Assembly (NCBI GenBank): GCA_945871455.1
Contig: CAMBXJ010000154.1
Location: 1-8,774, forward strand
Source: Asaia bogorensis
Lineage (GTDB): Bacteria; Pseudomonadota; Alphaproteobacteria; Acetobacterales; Acetobacteraceae
Direction: 5' to 3'
DNA: 8,774 nt
The translations under genes were made by a program, and so were the position numbers. Positions 1 to 5,537 of the stretch are shown in pieces. The notes below the pieces were generated by a model that was not told the DNA's origin, searched no databases, and saw only the letters and a list, made by a program, of their open reading frames with translations. How positions within the stretch are numbered: position 1 is the first letter of the stretch; the number at the start of each line of letters is the position of its first letter.

Positions 1-44
1 CCTTCGCATTCCTGGCGACCAATTCTCCCAGACCTCACGCAACG

Positions 45-51
45 AAGGAGG
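45..51 (+). promoter_or_regulatory. Shine-Dalgarno site of the enoyl-CoA hydratase gene
   Basis: The sequence AAGGAGG lies six bases before the ATG at 58. It is an almost complete match to the 16S rRNA anti-Shine-Dalgarno sequence and fixes the start of the first gene. Only 57 bases are present upstream, and I could not pick out a convincing promoter in them. Confidence 0.8.
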
Positions 52-57
52 ACCCGC

Positions 58-840
58 ATGAGCGACCCCATCCTGCTATCCGAAACCCGCGGCCTGATCC
101 GTGTCCTGACCATCAACCGGCCGGAGCGGATGAACGCCATCTCCCCGGAACTGTCGAACGCCCTGATCGAGGCCTTCGTCGACGCCGGCTCCGAACCCGA
201 TATCCGCGCCATCGTGCTGACCGCGGTGGGCGAGCGGGCGTTCTGCGCCGGCGCCGACCTGAAAGCCCGCGCCGAGGCCGACAAGGCGGGCAAGCCCTAC
301 CAGCCGTTGCTGTCCCGGGTCGAACGCTACCTGTTCGAAGTCGTCCACGAAACGACGAAACCCACGATCGCCGCGCTGAACGGGCCCGCCGTCGCGGGTG
401 GCTGCGAACTGGCGCTGGCCTGCGACATCCGGGTCGCCGCGGAGCATGTCCAGATGGGTCTGCCGGAAGCCAAACGCGGCAAGGGCGCGCATTTCGCCAA
501 TGTGCTGCTGCCGCGCCTGGTGCCGTCCGGCATTGCCTATGAGATGCTCTATCTCGGCGAATACATCGACATGGCGACGGCCAAGCATTGGGGCCTGGTC
601 AATCGCGTCGTGCCGAAAGGCGAGGCCCTGAACGAAGCCATGCGCATGGCCGAAGCAATCGCCGAAAACGCCCCCGTCACCATCCGCCGCATGAAGGAAA
701 CCGCCGTCCGCGCCAACGGACTGCCGATGCCGGTCGCGCTGCGCTTGAACGAGGGCATCAGCCCGTACACCAGCGAAGACCGCGTCGAAGGCGTCCGTGC
801 CTATGTCGAAAAGCGGAAGCCGGTCTGGAAGGGACGGTAG
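58..840 (+). CDS. Enoyl-CoA hydratase/isomerase (crotonase) family protein
   Basis: A full-length 260-residue crotonase-fold protein, the normal size for a single-domain family member, probably cytoplasmic. Such enzymes commonly add water to trans-2-enoyl-CoA in fatty-acid or aromatic-acid breakdown, but the family also includes isomerases and other acyl-CoA enzymes. The oxyanion-hole segment AFCAGADLK is at residues 61-69 and the second one, NGPAVAGGCELAL, at 108-120. Glu117 in GGCE and Glu137 in LPE occupy the positions of the two catalytic glutamates of hydratases, so hydratase activity is plausible. The stretch after Glu137 reads KRGKGAHFANVLLPRLV, not the common PGAGGTQRL, so the substrate may be unusual. 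The start is fixed by a strong Shine-Dalgarno site. The gene is convergent with the oxidoreductase at 918-1931, and no partner acyl-CoA gene adjoins it here. The family call is firm; the substrate is unknown. Confidence 0.95.
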   Translation: MSDPILLSETRGLIRVLTINRPERMNAISPELSNALIEAFVDAGSEPDIRAIVLTAVGERAFCAGADLKARAEADKAGKPYQPLLSRVERYLFEVVHETTKPTIAALNGPAVAGGCELALACDIRVAAEHVQMGLPEAKRGKGAHFANVLLPRLVPSGIAYEMLYLGEYIDMATAKHWGLVNRVVPKGEALNEAMRMAEAIAENAPVTIRRMKETAVRANGLPMPVALRLNEGISPYTSEDRVEGVRAYVEKRKPVWKGR

Positions 841-843
841 CTG

Positions 844-885
844 TCCCGCGAGTCGCCGAAAGCGGCGCGGTCGTAGCAGGCGGGA
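844..885. terminator. Possible bidirectional terminator between convergent genes
   Basis: In the 77-base gap between two convergent genes, TCCCGC (844-849) can pair with GCGGGA (880-885). Inside that, CGCCG (854-858) pairs with CGGCG (863-867) around the loop AAAG. There is no T-run on either side, so this is only a weak terminator candidate supported mainly by its location. Confidence 0.3.
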
Positions 886-917
886 ACGGCGCGATCGGTT
901 CATGGCTGGGAGAGTCG

Positions 918-1931
918 TTACAACCCCGAAGCGGAACGAACAACCCGGGCAACCGTCCCCGTCGCGGCGGAACCCAGCACGGCCTCGAACACTTCGACCC
1001 CATGCAAGATGTCCGACAGCGGGGTCGGGAAGGGCGTTCCCGCGTTCACCGACGCGGCAAATGCCTCCAACTCCGCGGTCAACATGTTGAACCCTTGTGT
1101 CTCGGTGACTTCGGGTGGCGCCGTCATCCGGTGTTCGCCGGCGATCGCGGGGATCAGGCGGAAGGTTGCCATCGGGTGGCCCAGGATCTCGGCAAAGCCG
1201 CCGGTGCCGTAGACCGCCATCCGATAGTGCGGCGTGGCGGCAACCGAGCAGAAGATGTGCCCGCTGGCACCGTTTTCGAAACCCAGCAGAATGTCGGTGG
1301 TGTCGTCGGCATAGGTCGCGGCGCGCCGGCCGACGCGGCAGAACACGTCGCGGATGGGACCCAGCAGGTCGATCATGCCGTCCACCAGATGCACCCCGAT
1401 GGCGGTCATGGCGCCACCGGGGGACTCATCCGGCTGCGCGCGCCACGCGTGTTCGGTCAGAGCCAGCCCATGCAGCGCGGTCTGTTCCGCGCTGATGGTC
1501 ACGATCGTCCCCAGGCGCTGGTCGCGTACCGCGCTGCGCAGCAGGCCCATCGACGGATGAAAGCGCCGGTTGAACCCGACTCCCAGCACGATCCCGGCTT
1601 TGGCGGCCGCGTCCAGGGCAGCCGTCGCGTCGGCAATGGTCAGGGCGAAGGGCTTTTCCACGAACACGTGCTTGCCGGCGGCGGCGGCTCGGGCGATCTG
1701 TGCCACATGCACACTATGCGGTGTGGCCAGCACGACGGCATCGACCTCCGGATCGTCCAGGACGGTTGCGAAATCGGCGACCCAGCGCAGGCCCCGCTGC
1801 AGGCAGAAGGCAGCGGCCGGCTCCCGATGCCGTGTATGGGCGACGGTAAAGCGCATTGTCTGACTTGCCTGGACGCTGTTGACGAGGTTCTGGCCCCACC
1901 AGCCCAGACCGAGGATCGCGGCGCGGATCAT
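918..1931 (-). CDS. Gfo/Idh/MocA family NAD(P)-dependent oxidoreductase
   Basis: A 337-residue protein of the usual length for this family of cytoplasmic dehydrogenases, which oxidise or reduce sugars, inositols and related polyols with a nicotinamide cofactor. The N-terminal Rossmann fold begins at once with AAILGLGWWG (residues 4-13), carrying the GxGxxG dinucleotide-binding motif. VEKPFALT at 91-98 holds the hallmark EKP motif, in which the lysine is expected to be catalytic. NRRFHP follows at 121-126. The C-terminal domain has the conserved GVHLVD segment (179-184), whose His and Asp match the usual catalytic helix. The ATG at 1931 places the Rossmann strand right at the N-terminus as expected, with an AGGGG ribosome site about 11 bases upstream. 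It faces a 389-base gap on its 5' side and stands alone on its strand. The family is certain. The substrate cannot be read from sequence, and no sugar transporter adjoins it. Confidence 0.93.
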   Translation of the reverse strand: MIRAAILGLGWWGQNLVNSVQASQTMRFTVAHTRHREPAAAFCLQRGLRWVADFATVLDDPEVDAVVLATPHSVHVAQIARAAAAGKHVFVEKPFALTIADATAALDAAAKAGIVLGVGFNRRFHPSMGLLRSAVRDQRLGTIVTISAEQTALHGLALTEHAWRAQPDESPGGAMTAIGVHLVDGMIDLLGPIRDVFCRVGRRAATYADDTTDILLGFENGASGHIFCSVAATPHYRMAVYGTGGFAEILGHPMATFRLIPAIAGEHRMTAPPEVTETQGFNMLTAELEAFAASVNAGTPFPTPLSDILHGVEVFEAVLGSAATGTVARVVRSASGL

Positions 1932-2320
1932 AGGTTCATCATCCCCTGCTTGTCGGTATTACGATGCCCCAACCGGCGGGACGTGCAAACCGCGCGTGAA
2001 AATCGCACGTCAGCCCTTGATACTGTCCCCGATGCACCATAATTCCCCGGTCTACGATCCGGGCCCCTCTGGCGGGTCGCTGGCGGAGCCGCCGGCGCTC
2101 TTCGCGATGTCGGATGACCGCGCTCAGGCAGCGGCGATCAGGGACCGGCCGAACTGTGCCCCCTCGCCGAACATGAGCAATAACAACCGTGCGTCGTCGC
2201 ACCTGGGGGAACTGTCTGTTGCCAGTCTGTATTCGATCCCATGATCACTCGTCGGACAGCGTTCCGGCCGCGATCCGCCGTCCCGTGCCGCTCCACTTCG
2301 ATGTTCGGGTGACCTGACGC
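1932..2320. other. 389-base intergenic region between divergent genes, no supported gene
   Basis: This gap separates the 5' ends of the oxidoreductase (minus) and the TerC gene (plus), so promoters for both should lie here, but I found no convincing -35/-10 pair. Open frames across it are arginine-rich and look like GC-driven noise. Small stems are visible: CCCGG/CCGGG (2046-2050 with 2059-2063), a GC-rich arm pair around 2079-2094, and GTGCG/CGCAC around TCGT (2189-2202). I looked for the yybP-ykoY manganese riboswitch that precedes some TerC-family genes and did not see its conserved GGGGAGTAG-type core. The region may hold an untranslated leader or a small RNA, but nothing specific is supported. 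Confidence 0.5.
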
Positions 2321-3046
2321 ATGGCCGAAATCGCTGTTTTGCTGCAGGACCCGCAAGCCTGGGCCTCGCTGCTGACCCTGACCGTGATGGAGATTGTCCT
2401 CGGCATCGACAATCTGGTGTTCATCGCGATCCTCGCCGGCAGATTGCCGGAGCACCAGCGTGCCACGGCCCGTCGAATTGGCCTGAGCCTGGCGTTGATC
2501 ATGCGTCTGGGACTGCTGACCGCGATCGCGTGGATCATGGCGTTGGTCCATCCGGTGTTCTCGGCCTTCGGGCAGGAGTTCTCCTGGCGCGACCTGATCC
2601 TGATCGCCGGCGGGCTGTTCCTGGTCTACAAGGGGACGGTCGAAATCCACAATCGTGAGGAGGAAGACCACGGCGGCCAGCCACATTTGGCCAAACATCC
2701 GGCATTCATGGCGACAATCGCGCAGATCATCATGATCGACATCGTGTTTTCGCTCGACAGCGTGATCACGGCGGTCGGCATGGCGCAGCATTTGCCGGTG
2801 ATGATGGCGGCCGTGATCATCTCCGTGGCCGTGATGCTGATCGCCGCCGGTCCGCTGTCGGACTTCATCGGGCGCCATCCGACGGTCAAGATGCTGGCGC
2901 TGGCATTCCTGCTGCTGATCGGCATGGCGCTGATCGCCGATGGGTTCGGTGCTCATATTCCGAAGGGTTACATCTACGCGGCAATGGCGTTCTCCGGCGC
3001 GGTGGAGACCCTGAACCTGTGGACCGGGAAGCGGCGAAAGGCATAG
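2321..3046 (+). CDS. TerC family integral membrane protein (YgdQ-like)
   Basis: A 241-residue inner-membrane protein with about seven hydrophobic segments, roughly residues 14-38, 52-72, 90-105, 119-138, 147-175, 179-199 and 207-227. Two family signature motifs are present: EIVLGIDNLVF (24-34) with acidic Glu24 and Asp30-Asn31, and DIVFSLDSV (130-138) with Asp130 and Asp136. These buried acidic residues are thought to form a metal path; some TerC relatives export manganese or are linked to metal loading of exported proteins, while the tellurite link that gave the name is limited to a few members. The length, the start (LLQDPQAWASLLTL) and the soluble loop near residues 103-120 resemble the short YgdQ-type branch without a CBS or transporter-associated domain. 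An in-frame TGA six bases upstream leaves the ATG at 2321 as the first possible start, although its ribosome site is weak. The gene stands alone and ends at a hairpin. Family certain, substrate not. Confidence 0.94.
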   Translation: MAEIAVLLQDPQAWASLLTLTVMEIVLGIDNLVFIAILAGRLPEHQRATARRIGLSLALIMRLGLLTAIAWIMALVHPVFSAFGQEFSWRDLILIAGGLFLVYKGTVEIHNREEEDHGGQPHLAKHPAFMATIAQIIMIDIVFSLDSVITAVGMAQHLPVMMAAVIISVAVMLIAAGPLSDFIGRHPTVKMLALAFLLLIGMALIADGFGAHIPKGYIYAAMAFSGAVETLNLWTGKRRKA

Positions 3047-3066
3047 CGGTTCGGCTTGCCGCTATT

Positions 3067-3107
3067 GCCGGCGGTCCGAGGTTACCCGGCCTCGGACTCG
3101 CGCCGGC
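3067..3107 (+). terminator. Hairpin after the TerC gene, probable terminator
   Basis: GTCCGAGG (3074-3081) pairs perfectly with CCTCGGAC (3090-3097) around an 8-base loop. The outer arms GCCGGCG (3067-3073) and CGCCGGC (3101-3107) pair across a 3-base bulge, giving 15 base pairs in all. It begins 21 bases after the TerC stop codon. There is no T-run after it, so it fits a stem-only terminator better than a classic one. Confidence 0.5.
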
Positions 3108-3211
3108 CACCTACCGAAACTGGCGGCTCTAGTTGAGACATCTGTTGGCGGTGGGCGGTTTCCATCAACCTGGAGACCCAATCCACCGGTGTTTCGGCTT
3201 TCGCCGAGCGT

Positions 3212-3234
3212 TGTCATGTTAACGCCGAATGACA
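3212..3234. promoter_or_regulatory. Inverted repeat upstream of the NadQ-like regulator, possible operator
   Basis: TGTCAT (3212-3217) and ATGACA (3229-3234) form an inverted repeat with an 11-base spacer that contains GTTAAC. It lies about 60 bases before the chosen start of the regulator gene, a common place for a self-regulatory operator. Six-base arms can arise by chance, so the call rests on position and is tentative. Confidence 0.35.
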
Positions 3235-3294
3235 TGGCGCCGCACCGTCAATCCGCTGTGGCGACGCACCCCTCGGTCGTGCGAAGAGAGGGCC

Positions 3295-4236
3295 ATGCCT
3301 CAATCCGGAGCGGACAAGGACTCGGCCACTGTCGCCGCGGAACTGATCGCGGTCATCGTCGCGGTGACCGACGGGCAGCCGCGCGTGCTGACGATCGATC
3401 GCGGCCAGGCGTTGCCGTCGGGGCCGTTCGTGTCCGGCCACCGGTCCTTGCAAGCCGGCGTGCGGTCCTGGGTGGAACAGCAGACGCATCACCCGCTGGG
3501 CTATGTGGAGCAATTATACACGTTTGCCGATCGGGATCGTACCGGCGGTGAATCGCAGCGCACGGTGTCGATCAGTTATCTGGGCCTGACCCGGGAAGCG
3601 CTGGTGTCGGGGGAACCGGGTGTCGGCTGGCAAAGCTGGTACCGCTATTTTCCATGGGAAGACCGGCGTCGGACGGGCGTGGCCCTGGGCGATGAGGCGC
3701 TGATGCAACCGCTGCTGGCCTGGGCCGACGGCACCGACAACGCGCCACTGCGGCGCGACCGGCACCGTCGCACCGCGATCAATTTCGGCCTGGACGGAGA
3801 GCGCTGGAACGAGGAACTAATCCTGCAACGATATGAGCTGTTGTGGGAAGCCGGTCTGGTTCCCGAAGCGGGGCGGAACGACGTTGCGCCGGGGGAGTCC
3901 CCCGGGGAGGCCATGCTGCACGATCATCGCCGCATCCTGGCCACGGGGATCGCTCGCCTGCGTGCCAAGATCAAGTATCGGCCGGTGGTGTTCGAACTGA
4001 TGCCGCCCGGGTTTACGCTTTTGCAACTGCAACGCGCGGTGGAGGCTCTGGCCGGGCGCCTGTTGCACAAGCAGAATTTCCGACGATTGATCGACCAGCA
4101 GGACCTGGTCGAGGAAACCGGAGGGGTCGCCACCGAAACCGGCGGTCGTCCGGCCAAGCTGTTCCGCTTCCGCGGCGAGGTGCTGGCGGAACGCGCGGTG
4201 GTCGGCACCAAATTGCCGCTCGTCCGGGCGGTTTAA
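3295..4236 (+). CDS. nadQ: NadQ-like transcriptional regulator (degenerate Nudix domain plus winged helix)
   Basis: A 313-residue cytoplasmic protein that reads as an NAD-pathway repressor of the type known in alphaproteobacteria, where NadQ is predicted to control NAD biosynthesis genes such as nadABC. Residues about 14-120 resemble a Nudix fold (AAELIAVIVAV, then VSISYLGLTR), but the Nudix box position (SGHRSLQAGVRSWVEQQTHH, 47-66) lacks the catalytic REXXEE glutamates. This domain therefore probably binds a ligand rather than hydrolysing one. The C-terminal part has FTLLQLQRAVEALAGRLL (240-257), NFRRLI (261-266) and GRPAKLFRFR (284-293), the winged-helix pattern of NrtR-type regulators. 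An upstream in-frame ATG at 3229 would add a short arginine-rich extension. I prefer 3295 because AGAGAGG precedes it and the extension looks like leader sequence. No NAD biosynthesis gene is in the window, so the target is elsewhere or the role has shifted. Family fairly sure; specific regulon inferred. Confidence 0.82.
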   Translation: MPQSGADKDSATVAAELIAVIVAVTDGQPRVLTIDRGQALPSGPFVSGHRSLQAGVRSWVEQQTHHPLGYVEQLYTFADRDRTGGESQRTVSISYLGLTREALVSGEPGVGWQSWYRYFPWEDRRRTGVALGDEALMQPLLAWADGTDNAPLRRDRHRRTAINFGLDGERWNEELILQRYELLWEAGLVPEAGRNDVAPGESPGEAMLHDHRRILATGIARLRAKIKYRPVVFELMPPGFTLLQLQRAVEALAGRLLHKQNFRRLIDQQDLVEETGGVATETGGRPAKLFRFRGEVLAERAVVGTKLPLVRAV

Positions 4237-4283
4237 GCATCATTCGGTGGAGTGCCGCGGGCACGGAGCCGATAGAATGATGC
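4237..4283. repeat. Nested inverted repeat starting right after the NadQ-like stop codon
   Basis: GCATCATTC (4237-4245) and GAATGATGC (4275-4283) are perfect 9-base arms. Between them CGG/CCG can pair, and in the centre GTGCC pairs with GGCAC around GCG. The left arm begins at the base after the TAA stop, which suits a transcript-end structure. It has no T-run. Confidence 0.5.
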
Positions 4284-4296
4284 GCCGTCAAGCATT

Positions 4297-4340
4297 CCTG
4301 AACAGACATTCGTGGCCTTCGCCACGAATGTCTGTTCAGG
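4297..4340. terminator. Perfect 20-bp stem with 4-base loop between convergent genes
   Basis: The arm at 4297-4316 (starting CCTGAACAGA) is the exact reverse complement of 4321-4340, with the loop CTTC at 4317-4320. It sits between two convergent genes, 61 bases after the NadQ-like stop and 21 bases past the stop of the His/Met-rich gene, so it would be transcribed from both sides. Neither strand shows a T-run after the stem. Role as a bidirectional terminator is inferred from position; the inverted repeat itself is certain. Confidence 0.65.
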
Positions 4341-4359
4341 GCCGGAGCTCCCGCCCTGA
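4336..4359 (-). other. Smaller hairpin overlapping the 20-bp stem
   Basis: TCAGGGC (4336-4342) pairs with GCCCTGA (4353-4359) around a 10-base loop, directly after the stop codon of the minus-strand gene. Its left arm shares five bases (4336-4340) with the right arm of the 20-bp stem, so the two structures compete. The overlap is seen directly; any switch-like function is speculation. Confidence 0.4.
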
Positions 4360-4360
4360 T

Positions 4361-4912
4361 TCAGTGATGCGGATGTTTTCCGCGCGCAATCATCAGGTGA
4401 TGCTCCTGATGATGCATCCCGCGGCTCATCACGCCGATGAACCCCAACCCCTTCAGCTTCGCCACATCTCCGCTGGGTACCCGCACCATCATGGTCGCGC
4501 CGGATTCCGTCGTCGCCGCAACGAATGCCCAACCGCCAACGCCGTTCATCGTCGCCGCATGCGCCATGATCATGCGCCGGATCGAATCCCTGATACGACC
4601 GCTGCCGGATACGATGAAGACCACACCGCCCTCCGCGCTCTCCTGGCGCAGATCCGCGTGCAAGGTCACGTTGTCCATGTCGATCAGGTGCTGACGCAGC
4701 GCTTCGACGTCGACCTTGGTCCAATCCGTCGTAGTGTCCGCCTCCAGGATCGCGACAATCTCCTGGATCGCGGCAAAGCCTGCCTGTCCCGTCTGTATCG
4801 GCGATACCGCATGGTCGGCGGCAGCGGGCTTGCCGTGGTGGTGGCCGACCATGGGCTGGGCGGATGCGAGGATTGGAAAGAGCAGGACGAGAAGAAGAAG
4901 GGCGCGCGACAT
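4361..4912 (-). CDS. Exported His/Met-rich protein of unknown function, possible periplasmic metal binder
   Basis: A 183-residue protein with a clear signal peptide: MSRALLLLVLLFPILASA, probably cut after residue 18. The mature chain starts with a metal-ligand-rich patch (MVGHHHGK, 21-28) and ends with another (GMHHQEHH, 165-172, and KHPHH, 179-183), seven histidines in the last 17 residues. Between these lies a mixed helix/strand body including EALRQHLIDMDNVTL (70-84) and IRRMIMAHAATMNGVGGW (111-128). His and Met clusters on an exported protein suggest binding of copper or another soft metal, but I recognise no named domain, so the function is unknown. An upstream in-frame ATG would put an extension before the signal peptide. 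The start at 4912 is preferred because GGAGG lies five bases before it and the signal peptide then begins at residue 1. The gene is divergent from a Crp/Fnr-like regulator, with a palindrome between them, which suggests that regulator controls it. Confidence 0.8.
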   Translation of the reverse strand: MSRALLLLVLLFPILASAQPMVGHHHGKPAAADHAVSPIQTGQAGFAAIQEIVAILEADTTTDWTKVDVEALRQHLIDMDNVTLHADLRQESAEGGVVFIVSGSGRIRDSIRRMIMAHAATMNGVGGWAFVAATTESGATMMVRVPSGDVAKLKGLGFIGVMSRGMHHQEHHLMIARGKHPHH

Positions 4913-4917
4913 GGTGG

Positions 4918-4922
4918 CCTCC
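4918..4922 (-). promoter_or_regulatory. Shine-Dalgarno site deciding the start of the His/Met-rich gene
   Basis: On the minus strand GGAGG stands five bases before the ATG whose first base is 4912. This favours that start over in-frame ATGs farther upstream, one of which would lie within the palindrome at 4957-4986. Confidence 0.65.
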
Positions 4923-4956
4923 ATTGGCTGTGTCGCTCTTGCCATCGAACGGTATT

Positions 4957-4986
4957 CCGTGAACATGATATCAATCATGTTCACGG
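4957..4986. promoter_or_regulatory. Perfect palindrome between divergent genes, probable operator
   Basis: CCGTGAACATGAT (4957-4969) and ATCATGTTCACGG (4974-4986) are exact reverse complements separated by ATCA. A 13-base-arm dyad in a short divergent intergenic space is the form expected of a binding site for a dimeric Crp/Fnr-type protein, and such a gene starts here. It lies 44 bases before the start of the minus-strand His/Met-rich gene. It also overlaps both ATG codons (4965 and 4977) that could begin the regulator, so binding could block expression of the regulator directly. Palindrome seen; operator role inferred. Confidence 0.65.
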
Positions 4987-5537
4987 TCATCGAAACCCAT
5001 TTGCGCGACATCCGATCTCGTGTCGTGACGCTGGCGGCGGGGCAATATCTGTTCCATGCTGGCGATCCAGTGCGCGATCTGTTTGTGACCCGGCGTGGCG
5101 GTGTCCACCTGGTCCGCCACCAGCCGGACGGGTCCGTGTTGGTGCTGCAGAGGGGCGGGCCCGGGTCGATCGTGGCGGAAGCGTCGGTGTATTCGGATTC
5201 GTATCATTGCGATGGCGTGGCATGGGATCAACGCGATGCGGCCAGGGCGGGAGACACCCAGGTCGTTGCATTCGCAAGGACCGACATTGTTCGCCATCTG
5301 CGGGAGAACGCGGATTTCGCCGACGCCTGGGCCCGCCATCTCGCGCATGAACTGCAACGGGTTCGCATGCTGGCCGAAATACTCTCGATCCGGACCGTCG
5401 CGAAGCGGCTGGACGCCTGGATGGCGTGGCGAAACGGCGAATGCCCCCGTCGGGGAGATTGGCATGCGGTTGCGAGCGAAATCGGTGTCAGCCCCGAGGC
5501 GCTGTATCGCGAACTGGCTCGCCGGCGCCACGCATGA
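4977..5537 (+). CDS. Crp/Fnr family transcriptional regulator with altered ligand pocket
   Basis: A 186-residue cytoplasmic DNA-binding regulator, shorter than classic Crp (about 210). Residues 17-80 form the cyclic-nucleotide-binding-type beta roll (VTLAAGQYLFHAGDPVRDLFVTRRG), followed by a dimerisation helix near 106-138 and a compact helix-turn-helix at the C-terminus (DWHAVASEIGVSPEALYREL, 161-180). The phosphate-binding cassette is replaced by AEASVYSDSYHCDGVA (67-82). The Arg-Ser pair that holds cAMP in Crp appears to be His77-Cys78, so cAMP binding is unlikely and a metal, redox or other ligand is possible. No N-terminal Fnr-type cysteine cluster is present. The start is uncertain between ATG 4965 (190 residues) and 4977, neither with a good ribosome site, and both lie inside the palindrome. 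It is divergent from the exported His/Met-rich gene, its likely target. Family confident; signal unknown. Confidence 0.85.
   Translation: MFTVIETHLRDIRSRVVTLAAGQYLFHAGDPVRDLFVTRRGGVHLVRHQPDGSVLVLQRGGPGSIVAEASVYSDSYHCDGVAWDQRDAARAGDTQVVAFARTDIVRHLRENADFADAWARHLAHELQRVRMLAEILSIRTVAKRLDAWMAWRNGECPRRGDWHAVASEIGVSPEALYRELARRRHA

Noticed and set aside
76..903. A 275-codon minus-strand open frame opposite the hydratase
   Set aside because: The opposite strand encodes a full crotonase protein with catalytic motifs and a strong ribosome site; this frame has neither.
588..2042. A 484-codon plus-strand open frame overlapping the hydratase and the whole oxidoreductase
   Set aside because: It is rich in Arg, Gly and His with no domain, and runs antisense to a clear Gfo/Idh/MocA gene; it is a GC-driven shadow frame.
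2138..2320. yybP-ykoY manganese riboswitch before the TerC gene
   Set aside because: The conserved GGGGAGTAG-type core and partner segment are not visible; GGGGGAACTG near 2205 is too poor a match.
4716..4964. N-terminal extension of the Crp/Fnr-like protein
   Set aside because: The extended frame runs antisense through the signal-peptide gene and encodes no domain; the family's N-terminus begins near 4965-4977.
4957..4986. Standard Fnr (TTGAT-N4-ATCAA) or Crp (TGTGA-N6-TCACA) site
   Set aside because: The palindrome arms do not match either consensus; only partial TTGAT and GTGA fragments are present, so a regulator-specific site is more likely.
4247..5350. A 367-codon plus-strand open frame across the divergent pair
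   Set aside because: It covers the hairpins, the antisense of the signal-peptide gene and another frame of the regulator, and its translation has no recognisable domain.
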